From contig JAICHN010000035.1 in NCBI GenBank assembly GCA_025924845.1, positions 1 through 20,981 on the forward strand: 20,981 nt of DNA, in the 5' to 3' direction. This document shows, piece after piece, positions 1 through 7,227 of this stretch. The notes beneath the pieces were generated by a model. It was not told where the DNA came from. It saw only the letters and a list, made by a program, of their open reading frames with translations, and did no database searches. This DNA comes from Chloroflexota bacterium (GTDB lineage: Bacteria > Chloroflexota > UBA5177 > JANWHV01). The position numbers were made by a program, and so were the translations under genes. Positions within the stretch are counted from its first letter, which is position 1, and the number at the start of each line of letters is the position of its first letter.

Positions 1-35
1 CGGGCTGATTGTGGAATGGGTTTCATATTGGAAGG

Positions 36-64
36 ATTATGTACCTCATTTCGAGCATTGTCAA
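36..64 (-). promoter_or_regulatory. Strong sigma70-like promoter firing out of the left edge
   Basis: On the minus strand there is a perfect -35 TTGACA (64 to 59) and a -10 CATAAT (41 to 36) with a 17-bp spacer. An ATG follows at 26-24 and its frame stays open to the edge of the window. If that ATG is used, the leader is only a few bases long, because transcription would begin near 29-30. The downstream gene is outside the window and cannot be identified. Confidence 0.55.
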
Positions 65-402
65 GCGGTGGTTTCTGGGCCTCCCGCTGGTCAACGCGGT
101 AGGTTAATCGGGCGATTTGGACAAAAAATCGCATAAATCAGCCGTTATATTTCCACATTGTCCGCCGTACTTCCCTCACCGAATGGAATTATATTAGGCC
201 TAAACTCATCACACGGCTGTCGGTGGAGAGAAATCGGTTCCACAAACCTGCGGCCTGAACGGGTCCCGTACACGCGCCGCTCCGTATGTGGGCGATAGGG
301 TCACTACCTTGAAGGGAAGCCCGGTGAGCGCGGTGATGTGGCCTCCGAAGCGTGGCCGGCGGCTGGTCCCTCAGTTCTCCGGCCCAACCTGAAGCATCCT
401 CC
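65..402. other. Intergenic stretch with no recognisable gene
   Basis: Several short open frames cross this stretch on both strands. None has a convincing ribosome binding site, recognisable protein motif or continuity with a neighbour. No tRNA or other RNA fold was recognised by eye. It separates the leftward promoter from the promoter and riboswitch of the class V enzyme. Confidence 0.5.
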
Positions 403-431
403 TTGTGGCCCGCCCACGGAGCGTGTATCAT
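403..431 (+). promoter_or_regulatory. Probable promoter of the SAM riboswitch transcript
   Basis: TTGTGG (403-408) and TATCAT (426-431) are separated by 17 bp. Transcription would start near 438, about 45 bases before the first paired base of the aptamer, which fits a riboswitch leader. The -35 match is moderate, so the assignment rests mainly on position. Confidence 0.4.
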
Positions 432-481
432 GGTACCCACGCACCGTGCGAGTTCGCGCATCTTCACAAGTAAATACGACG

Positions 482-592
<111 letters not shown>

Positions 593-658
593 ACGTGTAT
601 GCCGCATAGCGGATAATGCCGTTTTTCCTCCTTTCTGCATAAGTATGGAGGATTTTTT

Positions 659-700
659 GTGCCCGCTATGGATCACGCCCCTCATGGACCAGTGCCATGA
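659..700 (+). CDS. Possible 13-codon leader peptide overlapping the riboswitch terminator
   Basis: A GTG at 659 lies seven bases after a perfect GGAGG (647-651). It opens a 13-codon frame ending in TGA at 698-700, inside the 3' arm of the terminator hairpin. A ribosome on this frame would melt the terminator. The Shine-Dalgarno bases can be masked by TCCTCC at 626-631. The predicted peptide is rich in Pro and His and has one internal Met, with no run of regulatory codons. The arrangement may be chance: a short open frame with a good ribosome site is not rare, and the hairpin alone explains riboswitch control. Confidence 0.22.
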   Translation: MPAMDHAPHGPVP

Positions 701-711
701 GGGGCTTTTTT
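677..711 (+). terminator. Riboswitch-controlled intrinsic terminator
   Basis: An 11-bp perfect stem (677-687 with 695-705), a 7-base loop and six T (706-711) form a textbook intrinsic terminator between the SAM-I aptamer and the coding region. A weaker T-tailed hairpin lies just before it: TCCTCC 626-631 with GGAGGA 647-652, then six T. An 8-bp helix (605-612 with 663-670) encloses that weaker hairpin. Confidence 0.88.
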
Positions 712-731
712 GTGAGCGGAGGTTGGCAAAC

Positions 732-2144
732 ATGATCCAATTTCAGTACCCTACGATTCCCGTTCAGGCGCGCCGGGAAGCGATCTATCCCCATCTGATC
801 GACGAGGATGCGAACCAGGGCCGTCTCCGTCTGGTGGGCGAGGATCAGGAAGTGCCGCTCGTCACCGGCCTGTCCCGGCGCCAGGTAAATCTGGATTACG
901 CGGCCAGTACCCCGCCTCTGGTGGAGGTGCTGGAAGCCGTGAACCGTTTGCTCCCCTGGTACAGCAGCGTGCATCGAGGAGCGGGCTACAAGTCACGCGT
1001 CTCTACCGCTGCCTACGAGCGTTCGCGAACCGACATCGGCGCCTTTTTCGGGGCCCGCCCCGGCGACGCGCTCATTTTCACTCGGCACACCACCGAGGCG
1101 CTCAATCTGCTCGCCGGCTGCCTGCCCAGCGGCGCCCGCGTGCTGGCGTGCGCCGTGGAACATCATGCCAACATGCTGCCCTGGCGCCGGGCCGGCGTGA
1201 CCTACCTTCCCGTTCCGGCAAGCCCAGCTGCTTTCCTCCACTCGCTCGAACAGGCCCTTACCGAGGCGGCCGGCGCCATTACCCTCGTCGCCGTCGCCGG
1301 AGCCTCGAACGTCACGGGCGAAATCTGGCCCCTGGCCGAAATCGTCCAGACGGCGCACAGGCATGGCGCACGCGTGGTGGTCGATGCGGCCCAATTAGCC
1401 CCGCACCATCCTATTGACATAAAAGAGCTGGATATTGATTACCTGGCCCTCTCCGGTCACAAGCTCTACGCTCCCTTCGGCACCGGCGTGTTGATCGGAC
1501 GCGGCGACTGGTTGGCCGACGCACAGCCCGCCATCCAGGGAGGCGGCGCCGTGGCATCGGTCACCCTGGACGACGTGGTATGGCGGGGCTTACCGGAGCG
1601 CCATGAGGCGGGAACTCCGAACCTGGTAGGCGCCGTGGCCCTGGCCGCCGCCTGTCGGGCCCTATCGGCCTTCGGCATGGCGCGGATCGCGGCCGAGGAG
1701 GCCGAGTTGTACGATTATGCGCGCCGCCTGCTCTCGGCCGTTCCCGGCCTGGATCTTTATACCCTATGGGATCACACGTATCCCCATATCGGGGTGTTCG
1801 CCTTCAATCTGCGGGGCTATCCGCATGGCAAGTTGGCGGCAATTCTCAGCGCCGAGTATGGGATCAGTGTCCGATCCGGCAGCTTTTGCGCCCATCCCTT
1901 TATCCAGCACCTCGTCGCCGGCAGCGACCATGCGGTCGGCGTGGCCGAGTGTGGATCGGCGGCGCCGACCGCGGGGGCGGTTCGGCTGAGCATGGGCCTT
2001 CGCACCACCTACGAGGAGATCGACTACACCGTCGATGCTCTGCGCGCCGTCGCCGCTGCCGGTCCGCTCTGGCAGTATGGGCAGTGCCCTACTACCGGAG
2101 AGTATCTGCCGGTGCCCGATCCTCGTGCCTGGCCTGAATTCTAG
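732..2144 (+). CDS. Class V aminotransferase-fold PLP enzyme (cysteine desulfurase-like)
   Basis: This 470-residue protein belongs to the fold type I, class V PLP family. NLDYAASTPP (53-62) is the usual N-terminal motif. VDAAQ (217-221) supplies the Asp facing the pyridine nitrogen. SGHKLYAPFGTG (241-252) carries the PLP lysine, K244. HEAGTPN (291-297) is the family's substrate-loop signature. RSGSFCAHP (381-389) places a Cys at 386, where group II cysteine desulfurases hold the persulfide cysteine. The reading frame extends upstream to 555, but that would run through the riboswitch and terminator. ATG 732 follows GGAGG at 718-722 and is the true start. Control by a SAM-I riboswitch points to sulfur amino-acid metabolism. 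I cannot name the substrate: cysteine desulfuration, or a lyase step on a sulfur compound, would both fit. Confidence 0.88.
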   Translation: MIQFQYPTIPVQARREAIYPHLIDEDANQGRLRLVGEDQEVPLVTGLSRRQVNLDYAASTPPLVEVLEAVNRLLPWYSSVHRGAGYKSRVSTAAYERSRTDIGAFFGARPGDALIFTRHTTEALNLLAGCLPSGARVLACAVEHHANMLPWRRAGVTYLPVPASPAAFLHSLEQALTEAAGAITLVAVAGASNVTGEIWPLAEIVQTAHRHGARVVVDAAQLAPHHPIDIKELDIDYLALSGHKLYAPFGTGVLIGRGDWLADAQPAIQGGGAVASVTLDDVVWRGLPERHEAGTPNLVGAVALAAACRALSAFGMARIAAEEAELYDYARRLLSAVPGLDLYTLWDHTYPHIGVFAFNLRGYPHGKLAAILSAEYGISVRSGSFCAHPFIQHLVAGSDHAVGVAECGSAAPTAGAVRLSMGLRTTYEEIDYTVDALRAVAAAGPLWQYGQCPTTGEYLPVPDPRAWPEF

Positions 2145-2272
2145 CCCTGCTCGGGCGCCGGTTCTCAGGCCGCGCCTCTACAATCGTGGGCGGATTTACG
2201 CCAAGTTGCCCAAACTACGCCTCATCTGGGCATGCGGATCGCGGTGGCCGCGTATGCCTGTCGCGCGGGTAC

Positions 2273-2312
2273 GAGTGGGGAAGAGTATAGCGCCCAGATG
2301 GGCGCCCCACTC
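2273..2312 (+). terminator. GC-rich hairpin after the class V enzyme, without a T-run
   Basis: Outer arms 2273-2279 and 2306-2312 (seven pairs) and inner arms 2290-2295 and 2300-2305 (six pairs) enclose the loop AGAT; bases 2280-2289 bulge on the left. It lies about 130 bases after the stop codon and has no T-run, so it may be a terminator of the U-less kind or an mRNA-end stabiliser. The rest of the 363-base gap from 2145 holds a promoter at 2356-2385 and nothing else that I recognise. Confidence 0.4.
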
Positions 2313-2355
2313 ACCCCCGCCAAGCGGACGCCGCGGTTGTGCGATTGCTCACCAC

Positions 2356-2385
2356 GTGACGGGGCGGGCACCTGCCCGCTATGAT
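2356..2385 (+). promoter_or_regulatory. Candidate promoter with a 16-bp palindrome in its spacer
   Basis: GTGACG (2356-2361) and TATGAT (2380-2385) are 18 bp apart. The palindrome GCGGGCACCTGCCCGC occupies 2364-2379, almost exactly the spacer, and would be a natural repressor site. It precedes the membrane-anchored beta-propeller gene. The -35 is only a moderate match. Confidence 0.4.
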
Positions 2386-2507
2386 CGTGAGGGCTGACAC
2401 TCTCGGCTCAACTGGGCCGGCCTTCATTGAGTGCTTGGCTATTGCCAGGACGGGCGAGGGTGCCTGTACTACCGTGCCGGGCGGTGGGCAATCGACGTTT
2501 TCGGAGG

Positions 2508-3656
2508 ATGGCGCATATCGTGGATGTCTCTGGTCCCTCTGCTCGTGCCCGTCGCCGCGCCCCGCTCCCGGGCGGCCTGGCCGCGCTCGTCCTGCTCCTG
2601 GCCCTGGCCCTCATAGGCACGGTGTTGCTCACCGTCTACCTACTGCGCACCAGCACGCGGCAGGCCACGCCGTCGTCACCAAGCCCGGCTCCCTACCGTG
2701 TGCTGGTCCGTCGGGGCGACACCATCGAGGTGGAGAGCGCCGGGGTCGCGCCACGTCGCCTGGCTGTCCTCCCTGCCGGCATTGCCGCGGCCACAACCGA
2801 CTTCCATCTTGGTCCCGCCGGCAATGAGGCGCTGTTGGTCAGCGAGGTAGGCGGCTTTCATGGCTGGATTCTGCCAACTCCGGAAGGGCCGCCCCTTCCC
2901 CTTCCCGCCCCGTCTACCGCGCTTGGGGCAGGTCCCTGGCGCTTTATTTCGGTGACCTGGAAGAATGGAAGGATACCAAGCGTGTTATTGGCCGCGGGAG
3001 ATCGCCGGGCGCCCCGCGCCGTGGTGGGGCGCTTCACCATCGGCCCCAGGCACCAGGTGCGTGCCGGCTGGACGCCGCTCGGCGTGCTCAATGGACAGCC
3101 GTTGTCGCTCTCTCCCAAGGCCACGGCGCTTGCCCTCCTCGAAACGCGGCCCGCCTCCGGCGATTTCGAGAGCCAATACGTCCTTCGCTTGCAACGGCTC
3201 GACGGTAGCCGCCCAAAGGTGACGTGGCGCGCCGTGGGAGCCCAACCGCCCACAGCGCTCCTCTGGGCGCCCGACGGCGGTACGCTGGTGGTGGTGAACC
3301 AGGGTCTTGCCATCCAGAAATCGGGTGGGCGGGCTGTGCGCCACGTCAAGGATGGAATGCTCCCGGTCAGTTTCAGCCCCAACGGAGACAGCGTGGCCTA
3401 TCTCAGCGGCACTCCCGGCACCCGCCAGATTCATGTGCTGCGCCTGCACGGTGAGTACGACCACTCCTTCCCGTCACCCGATAGGGCGAACCCGCGTTGG
3501 CTCGGCTGGACCCCGGATGGCCATGCGCTGATTTATCTCACCGGCACCGCACTCTGGCAGATCGGCCCCGACAATGGGGCCGCTATTCGCCTGGCGGGCA
3601 GCATACAGGGTCTCGTGGCGGGGGTTGCTCCCGCCGGTACCACATTCACCCGCTAA
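2508..3656 (+). CDS. Membrane-anchored beta-propeller-like protein (TolB/WD40-like repeats)
   Basis: From ATG 2508 the product has 382 residues. A short Arg-rich N-terminus is followed by one hydrophobic segment at about residues 23-46, then a Pro/Ser linker and a large, probably extracytoplasmic domain. That domain carries spaced repeats of the TolB/WD40-like kind, such as LLWAPDGGTLVVV, VSFSPNGDSVAYLSG and LGWTPDGHALIYLTG, which typically form propeller blades. No catalytic motif is visible. The function is unknown; such proteins often bind ligands or partner proteins at the cell surface. The start is uncertain. GGAGG at 2503-2507 touches ATG 2508 with no spacing; GTG 2520 gives a 12-base spacing, and the frame is open back to 2427. 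The gene converges on the minus-strand HEXXH protein gene, 45 bases between the stops, with no terminator seen. Confidence 0.75.
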   Translation: MAHIVDVSGPSARARRRAPLPGGLAALVLLLALALIGTVLLTVYLLRTSTRQATPSSPSPAPYRVLVRRGDTIEVESAGVAPRRLAVLPAGIAAATTDFHLGPAGNEALLVSEVGGFHGWILPTPEGPPLPLPAPSTALGAGPWRFISVTWKNGRIPSVLLAAGDRRAPRAVVGRFTIGPRHQVRAGWTPLGVLNGQPLSLSPKATALALLETRPASGDFESQYVLRLQRLDGSRPKVTWRAVGAQPPTALLWAPDGGTLVVVNQGLAIQKSGGRAVRHVKDGMLPVSFSPNGDSVAYLSGTPGTRQIHVLRLHGEYDHSFPSPDRANPRWLGWTPDGHALIYLTGTALWQIGPDNGAAIRLAGSIQGLVAGVAPAGTTFTR

Positions 3657-3701
3657 GGCGAATGCATCCTCGATGTAGCCGGTCGAACTCGCACCATATC
3701 A

Positions 3702-4889
3702 TCAGGGCGGTGGTGGGCAATGCACCCCCGCGTTCGGATCGGCCCCGGGTTGACAATCGAGGTCAATGTCGACCTGGAAGGGGTCCAGTGCATCACTTGT
3801 CTGCTGGACCTGATCATGCCGCGGCCCTTCCACGCCCTCATGAATGGCCTGTAGCGACGAGTGTACGTCCGCGCGGCAGCAGTTGATGTCGAACGGCGTG
3901 CTTACCGTCCCGCGGTAGGCGTTGAATGCCGCGACGTGCCGTTGCTCATGCGGCGACAGGCAATTGGTAATGGCAACTCGCACCGTCCGTTGTTGGCAGT
4001 TGGTGAGGCCGGACGGCACGGACGGCAGAGAAACGTTCGTGGTCATGGTAAAGGTAGAGACCAGGGTACCGGTCACATGCACGCAGTCCGCCGCCGCGCA
4101 GCCACAACCATCGCCGGCTGTCGTGGTCATGTGTTGCGTAGCAAAGCTGTTGCGGAAAGCTGCGTTGGTGCGTCCTTGCAACTGCAGACTGTCCCCGCCA
4201 AATACGACTTCGTCATGGGATTCGCCCTCGCCCTCCACCGGAGGAACAGGCTCAACGGCATCCGCCGCGGAGTCGTCAGGATTCGCGGGGTCGGCGCTCT
4301 GTCCACCTTCGGCCTGAGCCGTATCGGCTGGGTTCTGATCGCCGTCACCCGGCTCATCGGTGCCATCCGTGGCCGGCGCGCCTTCATTTGAACCTTGAGT
4401 GGGCTGCTCCGCATTCCCGTCGGCGGGATCATCGGCCGGCGCGGCGCCCTCGCTGGATCCTCCACCTCCGCCGACGGCGCCGGCAGCTTGCTCCGTCGGC
4501 GCCGTCCCGCCCTCACTTGCCCCGTCATCTTCTTCGGGGTCAGCATCACGCTGTACACTGGACTGGGTAATTCCCGAACCGGTCAGATCCTGCGTATCTT
4601 CGATCGGCTGCACTGGGTTATGCGCCGCTTTTTCCTGAGGAGAGCAATGGCAAGGCTTGCCGCCGCACCGCTGCACCGCCGGCCTAAAGCCGACGGGGCT
4701 CCCTTGCCGACTGCTCTTGTATGCTCGCAGCAACTGATTGACTGCTTGATTGCCTGCAGTGCGCTGCAGCATGAGAAGCATCTGCACAGGCGTGCCGGCG
4801 AGAGCGAATGAGGCGCCTTCCCGCCTGTGTTGACTATCACGTTCCGGGGTAGCGCGCGCGGCGGGCTCCGGGCCGGAAGGCGTATACAT
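3702..4889 (-). CDS. eCIS-associated-like protein with an acidic linker and a HEXXH zinc-peptidase-like domain
   Basis: The 395-residue product has three parts. The N-terminus (about 1-115) contains LQRTAGNQAVNQLL at 41-54, VQR at 72-74 and 112-114, and a Cys cluster CGGKPCHC at 75-82. These features recur in proteins with the eCIS core domain DUF4157, linked to extracellular contractile injection systems. Residues about 115-229 are a low-complexity linker rich in Asp, Glu, Ala, Gly and Pro. The C-terminal domain (about 230-395) is Cys-rich (267-C-A-A-A-D-C-V region, 298, 310, 337, 338, 379) and contains HEQRH at 314-318, a HEXXH zinc-peptidase signature; candidate third ligands downstream include E351 and H358. 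DUF4157 itself is not recognised, so this HEXXH domain replaces it or is a divergent relative. No signal peptide is visible and no eCIS sheath, tube or baseplate gene is in the window. The family link is by motif only. Confidence 0.75.
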   Translation of the reverse strand: MYTPSGPEPAARATPERDSQHRREGASFALAGTPVQMLLMLQRTAGNQAVNQLLRAYKSSRQGSPVGFRPAVQRCGGKPCHCSPQEKAAHNPVQPIEDTQDLTGSGITQSSVQRDADPEEDDGASEGGTAPTEQAAGAVGGGGGSSEGAAPADDPADGNAEQPTQGSNEGAPATDGTDEPGDGDQNPADTAQAEGGQSADPANPDDSAADAVEPVPPVEGEGESHDEVVFGGDSLQLQGRTNAAFRNSFATQHMTTTAGDGCGCAAADCVHVTGTLVSTFTMTTNVSLPSVPSGLTNCQQRTVRVAITNCLSPHEQRHVAAFNAYRGTVSTPFDINCCRADVHSSLQAIHEGVEGPRHDQVQQTSDALDPFQVDIDLDCQPGADPNAGVHCPPPP

Positions 4890-5009
4890 CGATCAGCGCC
4901 CTTCTCTAAAGACGGGGAGGCGTCATTCGCGCCGCACCCCATCCAAACCGGAACATCCCGCCAACTTGCCCTGGGAGATCGCAAGCATCCATGCGGTCAT
5001 GCAGCCCTC

Positions 5010-5038
5010 ACTATAGAGGTACGCGGAGCATTGCGCAA
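5010..5038 (-). promoter_or_regulatory. Candidate promoter of the HEXXH protein gene
   Basis: On the minus strand TTGCGC (5038-5033) and TATAGT (5015-5010) have a 17-bp spacer. Transcription would begin near 5003, giving a leader of about 114 bases before the ATG at 4889. The -10 is good and the -35 moderate. Confidence 0.4.
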
Positions 5039-5043
5039 CAGGC

Positions 5044-5058
5044 TACGATACTATCGTA
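5044..5058. promoter_or_regulatory. 15-bp perfect palindrome, possible operator
   Basis: TACGATACTATCGTA is a perfect palindrome around a central C, ending six bases upstream of the -35 of the minus-strand promoter at 5010-5038. The position suits an activator or a repressor bound just upstream. No protein is known to bind it. Confidence 0.35.
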
Positions 5059-5107
5059 CGATGTGGGTGTTTTTCCCGCTGAGCCACGCGGCGCCCCATT
5101 GGGTATT

Positions 5108-6007
5108 TCAGAGTGTTACGATGCGCAGGGCCCCGACCGCCGACGCGAAGGATCCGGGAAGGTAACCCCCCAACTCCCCATCCAGGCTGATTGGTAGTGG
5201 TTCGGCCGCCCGCACCGTGAGACGCGATAGATGGCAGAGGTGAATACCACCGACCCGTGGGTTTCGCCGCGTGAGCAGGGCCATCCCCGCCAGGAGGAGG
5301 TGGAGCGGCGGGCCGTCTTCGATGGCCAGCACGTGCAGTCTCCGGTCATCGATGGCCGAATCGCCCAGCCTCAACTGAAGGAAGCCACCGAATACCGGGG
5401 CATTGATTACCGACAAGTGGAGCAACCGCGCCCGTACCTCGCGATCCGGCAAGAGCACCTCGCAACTGAAGGGCCGCCGCGCGCGCCAGGCTACCAGGGC
5501 GGACGCCAGATAATTTAACCTGCCCAAGCGCTTGCGCAGCGAAGCACGGCCCGCCATTCGGGAGAAGGTCACGTTGAGGCCCAGCGCGGCGGCATGAACG
5601 AAATAGCGCGAACCGCCGTCGGCGAATCGTATATGTCCGGCGTCGACAGTCGTGATCTGGCCGGCGCGCCATACGGCCACGGCGTCTTCGATGCGCATCG
5701 GAATAGCCAGCGAACGCGCTACGTCATTGGATGTCCCCAGAGGCAGGATGCCCAGCAGCGCGCCAGTGTACGCCGTATGATTGGCTACCGCGCCGATCGT
5801 GCCGTCACCGCCCGCCGCGACGATCAACGGGCGCTCGTGGTCGGGGCGGGCAATCCACTGATCGACTTGCTCCACATCCTTGATGTCTACCACGGCGCAC
5901 ACGGTAAGTCCCTCGTGGGCCAGCGCCGCGCGGACGCGCGGCATGGCGCCACGCGCATGTCCGCCCCGTGCATTCCATACCAGCACTACCCGGCGCGGCA
6001 ACGACAT
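5108..6007 (-). CDS. Diacylglycerol kinase-family lipid kinase (YegS/BmrU type)
   Basis: The 299-residue product is a full-length DAGK-catalytic-domain protein. NARGG (12-16) is a variant of the N-terminal nucleotide-binding motif. GGDGT (66-70) is the family's hallmark ATP-binding motif. LGTSND (90-95) follows, and LDGE (275-278) near the C-terminus matches the conserved DGE. Members phosphorylate diacylglycerol or related lipids at the inner face of the membrane, recycling lipid or making phosphatidate or glycolipid precursors; the substrate cannot be read from sequence. AAGGAG stands about nine bases before ATG 6007. The gene is divergent from htpX, with 200 bases between them, and lies downstream of no other minus-strand gene. 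Its nearness to the phage-shock genes suggests membrane maintenance, but this is inference. Confidence 0.9.
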   Translation of the reverse strand: MSLPRRVVLVWNARGGHARGAMPRVRAALAHEGLTVCAVVDIKDVEQVDQWIARPDHERPLIVAAGGDGTIGAVANHTAYTGALLGILPLGTSNDVARSLAIPMRIEDAVAVWRAGQITTVDAGHIRFADGGSRYFVHAAALGLNVTFSRMAGRASLRKRLGRLNYLASALVAWRARRPFSCEVLLPDREVRARLLHLSVINAPVFGGFLQLRLGDSAIDDRRLHVLAIEDGPPLHLLLAGMALLTRRNPRVGGIHLCHLSRLTVRAAEPLPISLDGELGGYLPGSFASAVGALRIVTL

Positions 6008-6133
6008 GCCGGCGCTCTCCTTCCCTGCTTGCGCGGAGCCGCCGCCCCGTTTCGCTATTGCCGAGCATAACGGATTGCGCCGCCGGCCGGCCTTTTGTTG
6101 CTTGTTGGTGAGCGAGACCCTTCCTCCGGCCTG

Positions 6134-6142
6134 TGGTACAAT
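6134..6142 (+). promoter_or_regulatory. Extended -10 promoter of htpX
   Basis: TGG followed by TACAAT (6137-6142) is an extended -10 element. The expected -35 position (6114-6119) has no good match, as is common for extended -10 promoters. Transcription would start near 6149, immediately before the hairpin at 6151-6196. Confidence 0.45.
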
Positions 6143-6150
6143 CGGGTGAG

Positions 6151-6196
6151 ATTACATGGTGGGTTGGCGCCTCGTTCGGGGTGGCGCCCATGTAAT
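6151..6196 (+). promoter_or_regulatory. Leader hairpin of htpX
   Basis: Arms ATTACATG (6151-6158) and CATGTAAT (6189-6196) pair perfectly. Inside, GGCGCC at 6166-6171 pairs with GGCGCC at 6183-6188; bases 6159-6165 bulge. The hairpin would form the extreme 5' end of the htpX mRNA and stop eight bases before the ribosome site. It may protect the mRNA, respond to temperature, or, as DNA, be an operator. Confidence 0.4.
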
Positions 6197-6219
6197 ATCC
6201 AAAGAGGGTGAACTACATC

Positions 6220-7125
6220 ATGGCTAGCCAACGCTGGTATGGGCGCGATACGCAGCTCACGCTGCGCATGGCCTTTACGTTGTTCCTGCTGGCGCTGCTG
6301 TACAGCGTGTTTTTGGGAGTACTATGGCACTTTACCGGTAGCCTTGTGCTGCTGGTGGTGCTCGGCGCCGGCCTGGTGCTGTTTCAGTACTTTGTATCCG
6401 ACAAGTTAGTGTTGCTCAGTACGGGCGCACGGGAAGTCTCCGCTCAGGAAGAGCCTGCCCTGCATGGGGTTATCGAGCGTCTCGCTCAGATAGCCGACCT
6501 TCCCAAGCCGCGCGTGGCGATTATGGAGGTCGCGGCGCCCAATGCCTTCGCGACGGGCCGCAGCCCCAAAAACGCGGTGATCGCGGTGACGCGCGGCCTC
6601 TTGCAAATCCTGGAGCCGCAGGAGTTGGAGGCGGTGCTCGGCCATGAGATGAGCCATATCAAGAACCGCGACATGATGGTGCTGACCTACGCCAGTTTGT
6701 TCGCCAGTGTCGCCTCGTTCATCGTGCAAATCGGCATGTGGACCGGCTTCGGGATTGGCGACGACGACGACAACAACGGCGCCGGCCCCGCCATCGTTAT
6801 CTTTCTCGTTTCAGCGGCGGTATGGGCGATTAGCTTCGTGCTGCTGCGCAGTCTCTCTCGCTACCGCGAGTACGCCGCCGATCGTGGCTCGGTGCTCCTG
6901 ACCGGCGCCCCGGCTACCATGCGCTCGGCTCTGCTCAAGGTCAGCGGCACCATTCAGCGCATTCCGAACAACGATTTACGTGCCGCTCAGTCGATGAACG
7001 CCTTCTTTATCGTGCCCAACGTAAAGCAGTCGGTGACTGAGTTGTTCAGCACCCATCCGTCCCTGGAGCACCGGCTGGCTCGTCTCGAGGCGATGGAGCG
7101 GAGCATGAACGCCGCCCGCCATTAG
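6220..7125 (+). CDS. htpX: HtpX-like M48 membrane metalloprotease
   Basis: The 301-residue product has the complete HtpX layout. Two N-terminal membrane segments lie at about 17-35 and 40-58. The zinc site HEMSH is at 142-146, and EYAAD at 217-221 gives the third zinc ligand, E217. Two further hydrophobic stretches flank an acidic loop DDDDNN at 181-186. THPSLEHRLARL near 278 is the usual M48 C-terminal motif. HtpX degrades damaged or misassembled inner-membrane proteins with its active site in the cytosol. ATG 6220 is preferred over an in-frame GTG at 6208, because GAGGGTGA at 6204-6211 is the ribosome site and includes that GTG. pspAB follows 102 bases downstream, the association known from actinobacterial and archaeal Psp systems. 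Confidence 0.95.
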   Translation: MASQRWYGRDTQLTLRMAFTLFLLALLYSVFLGVLWHFTGSLVLLVVLGAGLVLFQYFVSDKLVLLSTGAREVSAQEEPALHGVIERLAQIADLPKPRVAIMEVAAPNAFATGRSPKNAVIAVTRGLLQILEPQELEAVLGHEMSHIKNRDMMVLTYASLFASVASFIVQIGMWTGFGIGDDDDNNGAGPAIVIFLVSAAVWAISFVLLRSLSRYREYAADRGSVLLTGAPATMRSALLKVSGTIQRIPNNDLRAAQSMNAFFIVPNVKQSVTELFSTHPSLEHRLARLEAMERSMNAARH

Positions 7126-7167
7126 TACGGGGCAGGGTTGGCAAGAATTGAACGTGCGCCGGTGGAT

Positions 7168-7200
7168 GAGGGGCGGCCCAAGCGGTCCGTCCCTCTTTGT
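7168..7200 (+). terminator. Weak terminator-like hairpin between htpX and pspAB
   Basis: Bases 7168-7176 can pair with 7187-7195 (nine pairs, one G-T) around a 10-base loop, followed by TTTGT. The tail is short. It may reduce read-through from htpX into pspAB, giving unequal expression, or may be incidental. Confidence 0.3.
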
Positions 7201-7227
7201 TGGTAAGGTAGGGAGGGCAGTGCGCCA

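Noticed and set aside
117..151. TTGGAC and TATATT as a plus-strand promoter
   Set aside because: The spacer is 23 bp, too long for a sigma70 promoter, and no gene follows closely.
3861..4811. Plus-strand frames opposite the HEXXH protein gene
   Set aside because: Explained by the acidic, GC-biased linker on the minus strand; no recognisable product.
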